Positions 54,610 to 63,775 of a stretch of 64,000 bases of DNA are shown here, piece by piece. The stretch's first letter is position 1, and each line of letters starts with the position of its first letter. The position numbers were made by a program, and so were the translations under genes. This DNA is from Lachnospiraceae bacterium GAM79 (GTDB lineage: Bacteria > Bacillota > Clostridia > Lachnospirales > Lachnospiraceae), in NCBI GenBank assembly GCA_003584705.1, contig AP018536.1, positions 682,001-746,000 on the forward strand, written 5' to 3'. The notes beneath the pieces are model-generated. The model saw only the letters and a program-made list of their open reading frames with translations, did no database searches and was not told where the DNA came from.

Positions 54610-55413
54610 ATGAGAATTACTATGCAACGTAAATTACACGGACAAATGTCAGAGTCGTTTCTGATTGCTGGAATTCTGTCAATTTCCGGCGGATTACAGG
54701 ATGCTTATACTTATATGTACCGTGGCAAGGTATTCGCCAATGCCCAGACCGGTAATATCGTGTTGCTGGCCCAGAATCTGGTAGACCGGAACTGGTCCGT
54801 GGCGCTTCGGTATTTTTCCCCGCTTTTGTTCTTCGCGTTGGGAGTAGCGGCAGCGGAGTGCATCCATATGCGATATCAGAAGGCTCAGAGGATCCACTGG
54901 CGGCAGCTGGTGCTTGCTATAGAGATTCTGTTGCTGTTTGCCGTGGGATTTTTCCCGAATGAGATGGATCTGCTGGCCAATGCCATGGTATCTTTCGCCT
55001 GCGCCATGCAGGTACAGGCTTTCCGCAAGGTGAACGGTTATGCTTTTGCCAGTACCATGTGTATCGGTAATCTGCGCAGCGGCATGGAATCCCTGTGTGC
55101 CTATGGGAAGACGAAGGACAAAAAAATCTTACGGAAATCCGGCAATTATTTTGGAATCATTTTCCTGTTTGCCGTTGGTGCGGCGCTGGGCGGACATATG
55201 ATCGGCTACATAGGGGCGAGGACCATCTGGATCTCCTGCATCATATTACTGATCAGCTTCCTGTGTATGTTCATTAAAGAAGAAAAGAAGGAACATCCCG
55301 AGATCGTACAGGAGGAACGGGAGATTCGTGAAAATCTGCAAAACATCCGCAAAGAAGCAAAAGATGTGGAACATATTCTGGAGGATGATATCCGTTCCCA
55401 GATTGAGAAGTAA
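54610..55413 (+). CDS. DUF1275 (YoaK-like) membrane protein
   Basis: 267 residues with about six membrane helices. The family opening is clear (AGILSISGGLQDAYTYMYRGKVFANAQTGNIVLLAQNL). The last 40 residues are a charged coiled tail (KKEHPEIVQEEREIREN). Start either ATG 54610 or ATG 54622. Role of the family unknown, suggested transporter. Confidence 0.88.
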   Translation: MRITMQRKLHGQMSESFLIAGILSISGGLQDAYTYMYRGKVFANAQTGNIVLLAQNLVDRNWSVALRYFSPLLFFALGVAAAECIHMRYQKAQRIHWRQLVLAIEILLLFAVGFFPNEMDLLANAMVSFACAMQVQAFRKVNGYAFASTMCIGNLRSGMESLCAYGKTKDKKILRKSGNYFGIIFLFAVGAALGGHMIGYIGARTIWISCIILLISFLCMFIKEEKKEHPEIVQEEREIRENLQNIRKEAKDVEHILEDDIRSQIEK

Positions 55414-55435
55414 AAGTAAAAAAACTGCAATGAAA

Positions 55436-55610
55436 AATATTACAGTGCTTTTACATCGTCCCGTAAAGCACCGGTCATCTCCTGGACAAAAGTAGTCTGG
55501 GAGGAAATCTCTTCCGCTACGACGGCGAATCCGCGGCTATGTTCTCAGGCACGGGTCGTCTCGATGGAAGCATTCAGGGACAGAAGATTGGTTTTTCACA
55601 CCGCAGTATG
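55436..55610 (-). pseudogene. Remnant of a methyl-accepting chemotaxis protein signalling domain
   Basis: Minus-strand translation gives pieces of the MCP hairpin tip: LSLNASIETTRA, an in-frame stop, then [20 protein letters not shown]. This is the [27 protein letters not shown] signature with a stop and a frame break. The rest of the receptor is gone. Confidence 0.75.
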
Positions 55611-55699
55611 GCCTTGCTGACATGGTAAAAAATCGGCCAGAACCGATGAAATTTGCCGGCTTCCGGTATCATGGACGAAAGGCTGCGATGAAAAAAGTT

Positions 55700-56326
55700 T
55701 CACAGCGATATACCGAATTTCTGCAGGTCTACTTTATTGCCGGTGACCTCAATGCCGTCGGCCCGGAGTCGGTTGGCCTGTTCGTCGGAACCGCCGAAGG
55801 CAAAGGCACCGGAGAGTTCCCCTTTGGAATTGACCACGCGGTAGCAGGGGATATGGTCGGGATCCGGGTTCTTGTGCAGGGCATTGCCCACGGCCCGGGC
55901 CATCTTCGGTTCTCCGGCCATGGCGGCAACCTGACCGTAGGTGGCGACGCAGCCTTTCGGAATCTTTTTGACGGCTTCATAGATCCGCTTCGTAGGACTG
56001 TCGGTGACGAGATCATAGCTTTCTGCGATCATGCGCCGGATGTCCTCATCGGGGATCGAACCATCTAAAATAATGGTGTTCCAGTGATCTTTATTCTGAT
56101 GATATGCGGGAATGACGGAAGAAAAGGTACTGCGCCAGAAGTCCCGCCAGGCAGGATCGGTCTTCACATTCAGATGCAGACAGCCATCCTTTTCATAAGT
56201 CCATAGAAAAGCTTTTTTACTGCCCTTCACACGTACCAGCTGCCAGTTGGGATCGTGGAAGGGCATTTCCATATAAGTATTTGGAAAAGACAATCCGTAG
56301 TTCAGCGCTTCCTCTCTTGTTTTCAT
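55700..56326 (-). CDS. MmcQ/YjbR domain fused to an MGMT-type (alkyltransferase-like) DNA-binding domain
   Basis: 208 residues. Residues 1-115 match the MmcQ/YjbR fold (ALNYGLSFPNTYMEMPFHDPNWQLVRVKGSKKAFLWTY, NKDHWNTIILDGSIPDEDI). Residues 118-205 match the methylguanine methyltransferase DNA-binding domain (IYEAVKKIPKGCVATYGQVAAMAG, ARAVGNALHKNP). The active-site motif PCHRV reads PCYRVV: the Cys is kept and the His that activates it is Tyr. It may be a repair-signalling protein like the ATLs or a weak transferase. Strand opposite to neighbours. Confidence 0.85.
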   Translation of the reverse strand: MKTREEALNYGLSFPNTYMEMPFHDPNWQLVRVKGSKKAFLWTYEKDGCLHLNVKTDPAWRDFWRSTFSSVIPAYHQNKDHWNTIILDGSIPDEDIRRMIAESYDLVTDSPTKRIYEAVKKIPKGCVATYGQVAAMAGEPKMARAVGNALHKNPDPDHIPCYRVVNSKGELSGAFAFGGSDEQANRLRADGIEVTGNKVDLQKFGISL

Positions 56327-56444
56327 GTCGTCAGACCTCCTTTTTTCTATTATAACACTCTTTTCTTTTCTATGAAAACATGATAAACTTTTCCGAGAAA
56401 CAGGTCACGAAGGCGGGTGGTAAAAGCCCGGGAATGGAGACAAT

Positions 56445-57710
56445 ATGATACTGATACATGATGGCTACATGATCGATCCCAAGTCGGGCAGAGAGGGCAA
56501 TTATGATATCCTGATCGACGGTGACAAGATTGTAAAGATTGCGGAAAAGATAGAACCGAGGGGCAAAGTGACCCGGATCAATGCGGAAGGGTTATTGGTG
56601 GCTCCCGGGCTGGTGGATGTGCATGTGCATTTCCGGGATCCCGGCTTTACGGCAAAGGAAGATATCAACACCGGTGCTGCGGCAGCAGCAAAAGGCGGCG
56701 TGACCACAGTGGTACTGATGGCGAACACGAAGCCTGCGGTGGACAGTGAGGAGACGCTGCATTATATCCTGGATAAGGGAGCGAAGACAGGCATTCATGT
56801 GACCACCTGCGCCAATGTGACCATGGGGATGCAGGGAAAACAGCTGACGGATATGAAGAAGCTGGCAGTGGCAGGTGCCGTGGGATTCACGGATGACGGA
56901 GTGCCCCTGCTGGATGCGGAACTGGTGCGCCGTGCCATGGAGATCTCCGCAGAGCTGGACATGCCCATCAGCTTCCATGAAGAAGATCCGAAATATATCG
57001 AGAACAACGGTGTGAACCGGGGAAAGGCCAGCGAGTATTACGGTATCGGCGGTTCTGCCAGAGAGGCGGAGATCGCGCTGGTGGAGCGGGACCTGAAGCT
57101 GGCAGAGGAGACAGGCGCCTGCATCGATATCCAGCATATCAGCAGCAAGGAAGCGGTGGAGCTGGTGCGTCAGGCCAAAAAGCGCTACTCCAATATCCAC
57201 GCGGAAGCCACTCCTCATCATTTTACCCTGACTGAGGATGCCGTGATCAAGTACGGTACACTGGCGAAGATGAATCCGCCCCTGCGGGAGGAAGCGGACC
57301 GTCAGGCGGTGATCCGGGGACTGGTGGACGGCACCATCGATATGATCGCTACGGATCATGCACCCCATACTGCGGAGGAAAAAGCAAAGCCGATCACAGA
57401 GGCACCCAGCGGTATTACCGGGTTGGAGACGTCTCTGGCGCTGGGCATTACGGAACTGGTGGACAGAGGATATCTGACCATGAAGCAGCTGTTACGTCTG
57501 ATGAGTACCAATCCGGCGGCTATGTACCATCTGGATGCCGGATATCTGGCCGAGGACGGCCCGGCGGATGTGATTCTGATCGATACCGCAGCGGAGTTCA
57601 CTCCGGAGAAATATGCGTCCAAGGCCACGAATACACCGTTTACCGGATGGAATCTGAAGGGTGAAGTGAGGAAGACCATCTGCGGAGGCAGAATCGTATA
57701 CGAAGCGTAG
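56445..57710 (+). CDS. pyrC: Dihydroorotase
   Basis: 421 residues of the type I, PyrC-Bacillus-like group. Metal motifs VDVHVHFRDPGFTAKED, the IQHISSKEA segment, EATPHHFTLTED and ATDHAPHTAEEK. Third step of pyrimidine synthesis. First of pyrC-pyrK-pyrD on the same strand; pyrK follows after 67 bases containing a small AT-rich palindrome. Confidence 0.96.
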   Translation: MILIHDGYMIDPKSGREGNYDILIDGDKIVKIAEKIEPRGKVTRINAEGLLVAPGLVDVHVHFRDPGFTAKEDINTGAAAAAKGGVTTVVLMANTKPAVDSEETLHYILDKGAKTGIHVTTCANVTMGMQGKQLTDMKKLAVAGAVGFTDDGVPLLDAELVRRAMEISAELDMPISFHEEDPKYIENNGVNRGKASEYYGIGGSAREAEIALVERDLKLAEETGACIDIQHISSKEAVELVRQAKKRYSNIHAEATPHHFTLTEDAVIKYGTLAKMNPPLREEADRQAVIRGLVDGTIDMIATDHAPHTAEEKAKPITEAPSGITGLETSLALGITELVDRGYLTMKQLLRLMSTNPAAMYHLDAGYLAEDGPADVILIDTAAEFTPEKYASKATNTPFTGWNLKGEVRKTICGGRIVYEA

Positions 57711-57777
57711 AGCCCATGGTAGAGAGCACTTATAAGAGCGCTATAGCGTTATAAATAGAAGAGAAAAGGACAATAAC

Positions 57778-58554
57778 ATGAAAAAGAAAATCACAGCAAC
57801 TGTGCTTTCCCAGAAGGAGATCGCACCCAGAATTTTTGACATGTGGATCGCTACAGATCTGGCTGAACAGGCAAAAGCCGGTCAGTTCATCGGCGTATAC
57901 CCCAAGGACCGGAGCACCTTGCTGCCCCGTCCTATCAGCATCTGTCAGGTAAGCGACAAAAAGGATGCCCTGCGCATTGTGTACCGGATTGCCGGACAGG
58001 GCACCGCGGAATTTTCTTCTTATACAGAAGGAGACAGTGTGGAGATTCTGGGAACCTTAGGCAACGGCTTCCCCACAGAGGCAGCGGAAGGTAAAAAAGT
58101 ATTCCTTATGGGCGGAGGTATCGGTATCCCTCCCATGCTGGAGCTGGCAAGAGAGCTTCCGGCTTCCGCAGAAAAGCAGATCATCGTGGGCTACCGTGAT
58201 AACCAGCTGTTCTTAAAAGAGGATCTGGAAGAGAACGGAACCGTATATATTGCCACCGAGGATGGCAGTGTTGGCACGAAGGGCAATGTCATGAATGCCA
58301 TCGAAGAAAATGCATTGCAGGCAGATGTGATCTTCGCATGCGGACCGATGCCCATGCTCCGTGCGATCAAAAAATATGCGGAAGAAAAGGGAATCAAGGC
58401 CTATATCTCTCTGGAAGAGCATATGGCCTGTGGCGTGGGTGCCTGCCTGGGCTGCGTGGTAAAGACCAAAGAAGTGGATCATCATTCTCATGTGCATAAT
58501 GCGAGAATCTGCACCGATGGCCCCGTATTTGATGCTGAGGAGGTAGAGATCTGA
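57778..58554 (+). CDS. pyrK: Dihydroorotate dehydrogenase B, electron transfer subunit
   Basis: 258 residues. FAD-binding fold (RPISICQVSD, GGGIGIPPMLELAREL) and the C-terminal 2Fe-2S cysteines in EEHMACGVGACLGCVVKTK. Passes electrons from PyrD to NAD. Overlaps pyrD by one base (TGATG). Confidence 0.95.
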   Translation: MKKKITATVLSQKEIAPRIFDMWIATDLAEQAKAGQFIGVYPKDRSTLLPRPISICQVSDKKDALRIVYRIAGQGTAEFSSYTEGDSVEILGTLGNGFPTEAAEGKKVFLMGGGIGIPPMLELARELPASAEKQIIVGYRDNQLFLKEDLEENGTVYIATEDGSVGTKGNVMNAIEENALQADVIFACGPMPMLRAIKKYAEEKGIKAYISLEEHMACGVGACLGCVVKTKEVDHHSHVHNARICTDGPVFDAEEVEI

Positions 58555-59459
58555 TGAATACACAGACAACGATTGCAGGAGTAACTTTCAAAAACCCCGT
58601 AATGACAGCATCCGGAACCTTTGGCTCCGGCATGGAATATGAAGAATTCGTAGATCTGAACCGCCTGGGTGCGGTGGTGACCAAGGGTGTAGCCAATGTG
58701 CCCTGGCCCGGCAACCCGACCCCTCGTGTGGCAGAAGTATATGGCGGTATGCTCAATGCCATCGGTTTGCAGAACCCCGGCATTGACGTATTCATGGAGA
58801 GAGATATTCCTTTCCTGAAAAAATATGATACGAAGATCATTGTGAACGTCTGCGGTAAGACCGTGGAGGATTACGTGGATGTGGTAGAGCGACTGGGAGA
58901 CGAACCGGCAGTCAGCATGCTGGAGATCAATGTATCCTGTCCCAATGTCAAGGAAGGAGCCATTGCGTTCGGACAGAAAGCAGATGCTCTGTACAATATT
59001 ACTTCCGAACTGAAAAATCATGCAAAACAGCCCATTATCATGAAGCTGAGCCCTAACGTAACGGACATTACGGAGATGGCAAAGGCAGCGGAGGCAGCAG
59101 GCGCAGATGCCCTGTCCCTGATCAATACCATCACCGGTATGAAGATCGACATTCACCGCAGAAAATTCGCCATTGCCAACAAGACCGGCGGCATGAGCGG
59201 CCCTGCCATCAAACCCATCGCTGTCCGTATGGTCTATCAGGTGGCACAGGCGGTACAGATCCCCATTATCGGTATGGGAGGTATTGCCACGGCGGAGGAT
59301 GCCATCGAATTTATCCTGGCAGGTGCCAGCGCTGTCAGCGTCGGAGCCATGAATTTTGTGGATCCCTATACTACCGTGAAAGTAGTGGAGGGCATCGAGG
59401 ATTACATGCGTACCTACCATGTGGAGAATCTGACCGATCTGATCGGTGCAGTGCAGTAA
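58554..59459 (+). CDS. pyrD: Dihydroorotate dehydrogenase B, catalytic subunit
   Basis: 301 residues, class 1B. FMN-binding TIM barrel with TASGTFGSGMEY, LEINVSCPNVKEG (active-site Cys), IMKLSPNVTD and GMGGIATAEDAIEF. Oxidises dihydroorotate, paired with PyrK. Ends before a hairpin that also carries the next gene's ribosome site. Confidence 0.96.
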   Translation: MNTQTTIAGVTFKNPVMTASGTFGSGMEYEEFVDLNRLGAVVTKGVANVPWPGNPTPRVAEVYGGMLNAIGLQNPGIDVFMERDIPFLKKYDTKIIVNVCGKTVEDYVDVVERLGDEPAVSMLEINVSCPNVKEGAIAFGQKADALYNITSELKNHAKQPIIMKLSPNVTDITEMAKAAEAAGADALSLINTITGMKIDIHRRKFAIANKTGGMSGPAIKPIAVRMVYQVAQAVQIPIIGMGGIATAEDAIEFILAGASAVSVGAMNFVDPYTTVKVVEGIEDYMRTYHVENLTDLIGAVQ

Positions 59460-59492
59460 GATACAGAGAACAGAATACGGTATAAGTACACA

Positions 59493-59540
59493 GAGACCTT
59501 CATATATATAGATATATCTGTATATATGGAGGTCTTTTAT
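59493..59540 (+). terminator. pyrD terminator that also contains the ribosome site of the next gene
   Basis: AGACCTTCATATATATAG pairs with CTGTATATATGGAGGTCT and is followed by TTTATT. The GGAGG that serves the GTG start at 59542 is in the 3' arm, so the fold both ends the pyr transcript and hides the downstream ribosome site in any read-through RNA. Confidence 0.7.
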
Positions 59541-59541
59541 T

Positions 59542-61122
59542 GTGGAGCTGATCAAGAAAAATATACATATGGACCGGGTAAAACGATCCACTGTCATACA
59601 GTTTACCATGGAGGAGGATCTGAATCTTCCAGAGGATAAACCGGACATCAGTACCCTGAACCTGGAAAAGGGAGAAGTTGTCATCGAGGAGATCCGGCCC
59701 GGTACGGATGAGGTGACAGTACGGGGAAAACTGGGCTATGCCATTCTGTATCATACGCAGGAGACAGGGAGCAATCTGGTGCTTTTAAGCGGTGCACTGC
59801 CCTTTGAAGAAAAAATTCATATGGAGGGAACGTTGCCGTCAGATACTGTAGCGGTGAATGGAACCGTAGAAGATTTCACGGTAAATATGATCAATTCCCG
59901 GAAGCTGAATCTGCAGGCATTGCTGCTTCTCACGGCCCGGATCGAAGAGATTTACGATGAAGAACTGCCCGTGGGAATCCAGGGAGGCAGTGCCGGAGAA
60001 GGTGTGGAATACCGGATCTCGCCCATGGAGGTGACGGAGCTTTCCATCTGCAAGAACGATATTTTTCGCAAAAAAGAGGAGATTCCGCTGCCCTCCAGCT
60101 ATCCGAATATTTACCAGATCCTCTGGAGTAATGTGTCACTGCGGGATGTGGAATTCAAGCCACAGGAAGAGAAACTGGCAGTGCAGGGAGATATTCAGGT
60201 CTTCGTTCTCTATGAGGCAGAGGGGGAGGAGCGGTCTATTCGTTCCTATGAGACGACAATTCCGCTGAATGGCACTCTGGAATGTCAGGGATGTCGGGAG
60301 GAATTGCTGCCGGACATCCGGTATTCACTGGTAAGACAGGAACACGGACAGCCAGAGCTGACGATCCAGCCGGATCTGGACGGGGAAGAGAGAATCCTGG
60401 GGCTGGAATGTGCTCTGGAACTGAATATCCGTCTCTATGAGGAAGAGCAGATCGATATTTTAAGAGATATTTACGGCGTGACAAAAGAAGTGATCCCGGA
60501 CACCAGAGATGCCAGCCTGCGTCAGTTGCTGGCCAGAATCACAGGCAAGACAAAAGTGACGGATCACAGAAAGACCGATATCGGCTCAGCAATACTGCAG
60601 GTGTTGCACAGTGAGGGAATCGTAACGATCGATCATCAGGAGACCACAGAGGAAGGAATCCGCCTGCAGGGCAGCATTGATCTTACAGTGTTGTGCATTA
60701 CGGAAAATGATGAGACTCCTTATGTGAGTACCAGAGAGCAGATTCCGTATGAATATACCCTGAATGTGCAGGGAGTGACGGGAACGGATCAGGCAGAGGT
60801 ACACAGTGAACTGGAGCAGCTGCAGGTGAATCTGCTGGAGGGAGAGGAACTGGATGTAAAGGCTGTTCTTTCCTTTTCCACGACCGTGATGAAGAATATT
60901 CCGCTGGAAGCCATCGAAGGGGTGGAAGAGCAGGAAATCGACAGTAATGTGCTGGCCGGACTGCCCAGTGCGGTGATCTATATTGCGGCACCGGGGGATG
61001 ACCTGTGGAGCATCGGCAGGAAATATCATATGCCGGTGAAGACTGTAAGAGAATTAAACGCGCTGGAAAGCGATGAATTACGCCCGGGGCAGAAGGTGCT
61101 GTTGGTAAAAGGTCTGGCCTGA
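59542..61122 (+). CDS. SPOCS (DUF3794) protein with C-terminal LysM domain
   Basis: About 526 residues starting at GTG 59542, 8 bases after GGAGGT. Repeats of the SPOCS/DUF3794 type are visible (e.g. LGYAILYHTQETGSNLVLLSGALPFEE; VQGDIQVFVLYEAEGEERSI; LQGSIDLTVLCITENDETPYV). The last 45 residues form a LysM peptidoglycan-binding domain (IYIAAPGDDLWSIGRKYHMPVKTVRELNAL). Proteins of this build are linked to spore coat or envelope in Clostridia, similar to SafA-type morphogens. No signal peptide. Confidence 0.88.
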   Translation: MELIKKNIHMDRVKRSTVIQFTMEEDLNLPEDKPDISTLNLEKGEVVIEEIRPGTDEVTVRGKLGYAILYHTQETGSNLVLLSGALPFEEKIHMEGTLPSDTVAVNGTVEDFTVNMINSRKLNLQALLLLTARIEEIYDEELPVGIQGGSAGEGVEYRISPMEVTELSICKNDIFRKKEEIPLPSSYPNIYQILWSNVSLRDVEFKPQEEKLAVQGDIQVFVLYEAEGEERSIRSYETTIPLNGTLECQGCREELLPDIRYSLVRQEHGQPELTIQPDLDGEERILGLECALELNIRLYEEEQIDILRDIYGVTKEVIPDTRDASLRQLLARITGKTKVTDHRKTDIGSAILQVLHSEGIVTIDHQETTEEGIRLQGSIDLTVLCITENDETPYVSTREQIPYEYTLNVQGVTGTDQAEVHSELEQLQVNLLEGEELDVKAVLSFSTTVMKNIPLEAIEGVEEQEIDSNVLAGLPSAVIYIAAPGDDLWSIGRKYHMPVKTVRELNALESDELRPGQKVLLVKGLA

Positions 61123-61139
61123 TACAGTTCGGAAAAGAA

Positions 61140-61192
61140 AAACCATGTTGTACATGGATGCGTTCTGTGGCATCGGTACAACATGGTTTTTC
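61140..61192. terminator. Bidirectional terminator
   Basis: AAACCATGTTGTAC / GTACAACATGGTTT stem with T run, between convergent genes. Confidence 0.85.
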
Positions 61193-61220
61193 TATAGGAA
61201 AGTCTGTCGAGAATACGACA

Positions 61221-61838
61221 TTATTCTTCTGTGGTCAGTCCGGCATCTGCTGCCAGCTTGTCGAATTTCTCCATAACAGCATCATAAGTCTTCTGGGAGA
61301 TCTCGGGAAGAGAACCGCCCCAGGTCTTCTCAGCCTGTGCGTAGCCCTTCTTGAATGCCTCGCGCATGGACTCGATCTTGTCCGGGTCACCGCCGGTCAG
61401 AGCATTGGCAAACTGAATGATACGGTCGGAAGTCTGGTTCACACCCCAGTAACCGTCCTCGGCGATATCTGCCTGCGCCTGTGCCTTGGTAGCAGGATCT
61501 ACGGTGAAATTACCGGAACGTAAAAAGGACCAGATGTCATTGGCATTGCCGTAGGTGTTAGCCTGCTTGCCCATCATCTGTTCTACCAGAGAACGAAGCT
61601 GACTGGCACGGTTTTCCGCATCTGCCTTTAATCTGTTGACCAGATTGGTATCCGGTGTATAGGTTTTCTTCGTGGAAGAAGTCTTGGCAGCGGTGCTGTG
61701 CTCATAGATGACACCGGTATCTTCCGCGGTAGTTGTAGTTTTTGCTTCCTCTGCGGAAGTTTTCTCTTTTGCTGCACTTGTGCTGTTATAGCTGTAGGCT
61801 GCAGCGGCCTGGGTTGATGTAACTCCGTTTACGCTCAT
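61221..61838 (-). CDS. Conserved-type protein of unknown function
   Basis: About 205 residues from ATG 61838 (MSVNGVTSTQ) with GAGGAAA upstream; the longer open frame is not supported. The first 70 residues are low complexity in Ala, Ser and Thr and look unstructured, as in flagellar or secreted-adapter proteins. The rest is mostly helical (NRLKADAENRASQLRSLVEQMM; TSDRIIQFANALTGGDPDKIESMREAFKKGYAQAEKTWGG). No signal peptide or catalytic motif seen. Confidence 0.75.
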   Translation of the reverse strand: MSVNGVTSTQAAAAYSYNSTSAAKEKTSAEEAKTTTTAEDTGVIYEHSTAAKTSSTKKTYTPDTNLVNRLKADAENRASQLRSLVEQMMGKQANTYGNANDIWSFLRSGNFTVDPATKAQAQADIAEDGYWGVNQTSDRIIQFANALTGGDPDKIESMREAFKKGYAQAEKTWGGSLPEISQKTYDAVMEKFDKLAADAGLTTEE

Positions 61839-62131
61839 AGTTTCCTCTTTTCCGGTACGGTTCTGCTGTCCGTACCTGTTGTCATCCTTGACTATACATG
61901 TTTTAACCTTCTGAGGGTTTTTGGTTTCACCTGTTATATCGTCCCCGGACAGTGGATACTTTAGAGGATTTAGAGAAAAACAGGGGAAAAATCTATGGAA
62001 AAATCTATGGAAAGAACCGCACTCCATTGACAAAATACGCAGGATTGTATAAAATTGAGTACAATTATTGTATACACGCTATTCAGAGGCATGTAGTTTT
62101 GGAATAGCGCCCTAACGTATTGGAGACAAAA

Positions 62132-62992
62132 ATGAACGAATATCGGATAAAAGCGTATGCCAAGATCAATCTGGGGCTGGATGTGGTCAGAAGACTGGAG
62201 AATGGTTACCATGAAGTGAAGATGGTCATGCAGACTGTAGGAATCTATGATGTGCTGGACTTTGAGAGAACAGACGGTGGGATCGTGATAACCACAGATT
62301 CCGGTGAACTGCCTACGGATGAGAATAATCTGATCTACAAAGCGGCAAAACTGATGATGGAGACTTATCCTATCAGTGGAGGCGTGAAGATCCATCTGGA
62401 GAAGCATATTCCCATAGCAGCGGGCATGGCCGGCGGCAGTACGGATGCAGCAGCTACCTTAAAAGGAATGAACCGTCTGTTTGATCTTGGGTGCACACTG
62501 AAGGATCTGATGGAACTGGGGGTGAAGATCGGTGCGGATGTTCCCTATTGCGTCATGGGCGGAACGGCGCTGGCTGAGGGAATCGGCGAGAAACTGACAC
62601 CGCTTGCTCCGGCACCGGACTGCTATGTACTGGTGGCAAAGCCCGATATCAATGTTTCCACCAAATACGTGTACGAACATCTGGATGCTCAGGAGATCGT
62701 GAAACATCCTGATATTGACGGTATGGTGGAAGCCATCGCTGAGGAAAGCTTACAGGGAATCCTGGACCGGATGGAAAATGTGCTGGAGACGGTAACCGTC
62801 AGTGCATATCCTGTAATCCAGACGATCAAGGACCGTATGAAGGAACTGGGAGCCATCAACAGTCTGATGAGCGGAAGCGGTCCCACGGTATTCGGTATTT
62901 TTGTAGAGAAGGACATGGCCCGCAGGGCATATGATAAATTAGAGGAGGAACAGCTGGCAAAGCAGATTTTCCTGACGGAATTTTGTGAGTAA
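62132..62992 (+). CDS. ispE: 4-diphosphocytidyl-2-C-methyl-D-erythritol kinase
   Basis: About 286 residues from ATG 62132 (MNEYRIKAYAKINLGL) after GGAG. GHMP kinase: AYAKINLGLDVVRRLENGYHEV, ATP loop IPIAAGMAGGSTDAAATL, and C-terminal LMSGSGPTVFGIF. Phosphorylates CDP-methylerythritol in the non-mevalonate isoprenoid pathway. The GntR gene follows after 15 bases. Confidence 0.96.
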   Translation: MNEYRIKAYAKINLGLDVVRRLENGYHEVKMVMQTVGIYDVLDFERTDGGIVITTDSGELPTDENNLIYKAAKLMMETYPISGGVKIHLEKHIPIAAGMAGGSTDAAATLKGMNRLFDLGCTLKDLMELGVKIGADVPYCVMGGTALAEGIGEKLTPLAPAPDCYVLVAKPDINVSTKYVYEHLDAQEIVKHPDIDGMVEAIAEESLQGILDRMENVLETVTVSAYPVIQTIKDRMKELGAINSLMSGSGPTVFGIFVEKDMARRAYDKLEEEQLAKQIFLTEFCE

Positions 62993-63007
62993 TGCCAGAG
63001 TAGAGGT

Positions 63008-63694
63008 ATGCAGGATAATTTACAGGTGACAATGGATGAATTTCTGCCACTCAGAGATGTGGTGTTCAATACTTTGCGTCAGGCCATTCTGACGGGGGAA
63101 CTGAAGCCGGGAGAACGACTGATGGAAATCCATCTTGCCAACAAGCTGGGAGTCAGTCGTACGCCGATCCGGGAAGCCATCCGTAAGCTGGAACTGGAGG
63201 GACTGGTGACCATGATCCCCAGAAGAGGAGCAGAAGTGGCTCAGATCACGGAGAAGAGCATGAACGATGTGCTGGAGGTCCGCAGGGCCATGGATGCGCT
63301 CTGCGTGGAGCTGGCGTGTGACCGGATCACTCCGGAGGAATTACAGGATCTGAAAAAGGCCTGCGATACCTTTGAAGCGGCGGTGAAGACCGATGACATT
63401 AAACAGATCGCACAGGCGGATGTGGCATTGCATGACATCATTGTACAGGCCACGGGGAACCAGCGCCTGATCCAGCTGGTCAACAACCTGTCCGAGCAGA
63501 TGTACCGTTATCGTTTTGAGTATATCAAGGATTTCAGCCAGCATGAGCGCCTGGTGGAGGAACACAAGGTCATCTATGAGAGCATCGTGAAAAAGGATAA
63601 GGAAACGGCATCCAATATGGCCAAGGTGCATATAGATAATCAGAAAAAGGCGATCATCCGCCAGATCCGTCTGGAACGGGAGAAAAATAAATAG
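63008..63694 (+). CDS. GntR-family regulator with FCD domain
   Basis: 228 residues (ATG 63008; ATG 63032 also possible). Winged helix LRQAILTGELKPGERLMEIHLANKLGVSRTPIREAIRKLELEGLVTMIPRRGAEV, followed by an all-helical FCD ligand domain. Lies 15 bases after ispE and is probably co-transcribed. The effector is unknown. Confidence 0.92.
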   Translation: MQDNLQVTMDEFLPLRDVVFNTLRQAILTGELKPGERLMEIHLANKLGVSRTPIREAIRKLELEGLVTMIPRRGAEVAQITEKSMNDVLEVRRAMDALCVELACDRITPEELQDLKKACDTFEAAVKTDDIKQIAQADVALHDIIVQATGNQRLIQLVNNLSEQMYRYRFEYIKDFSQHERLVEEHKVIYESIVKKDKETASNMAKVHIDNQKKAIIRQIRLEREKNK

Positions 63695-63775
63695 ATTTCA
63701 AAAGTATAATCTGTCCGGAAAGCGGTAATGATTTCCATAGAACCGAAACGGTAATTTATGGAAAGAGGAATGCTG

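Noticed and set aside
57731..57760. PyrR or pyrimidine attenuator before pyrK
   Set aside because: The TTATAA...GCGCTATAGCG palindrome is short, AT-rich, has no T run and does not resemble the PyrR loop.
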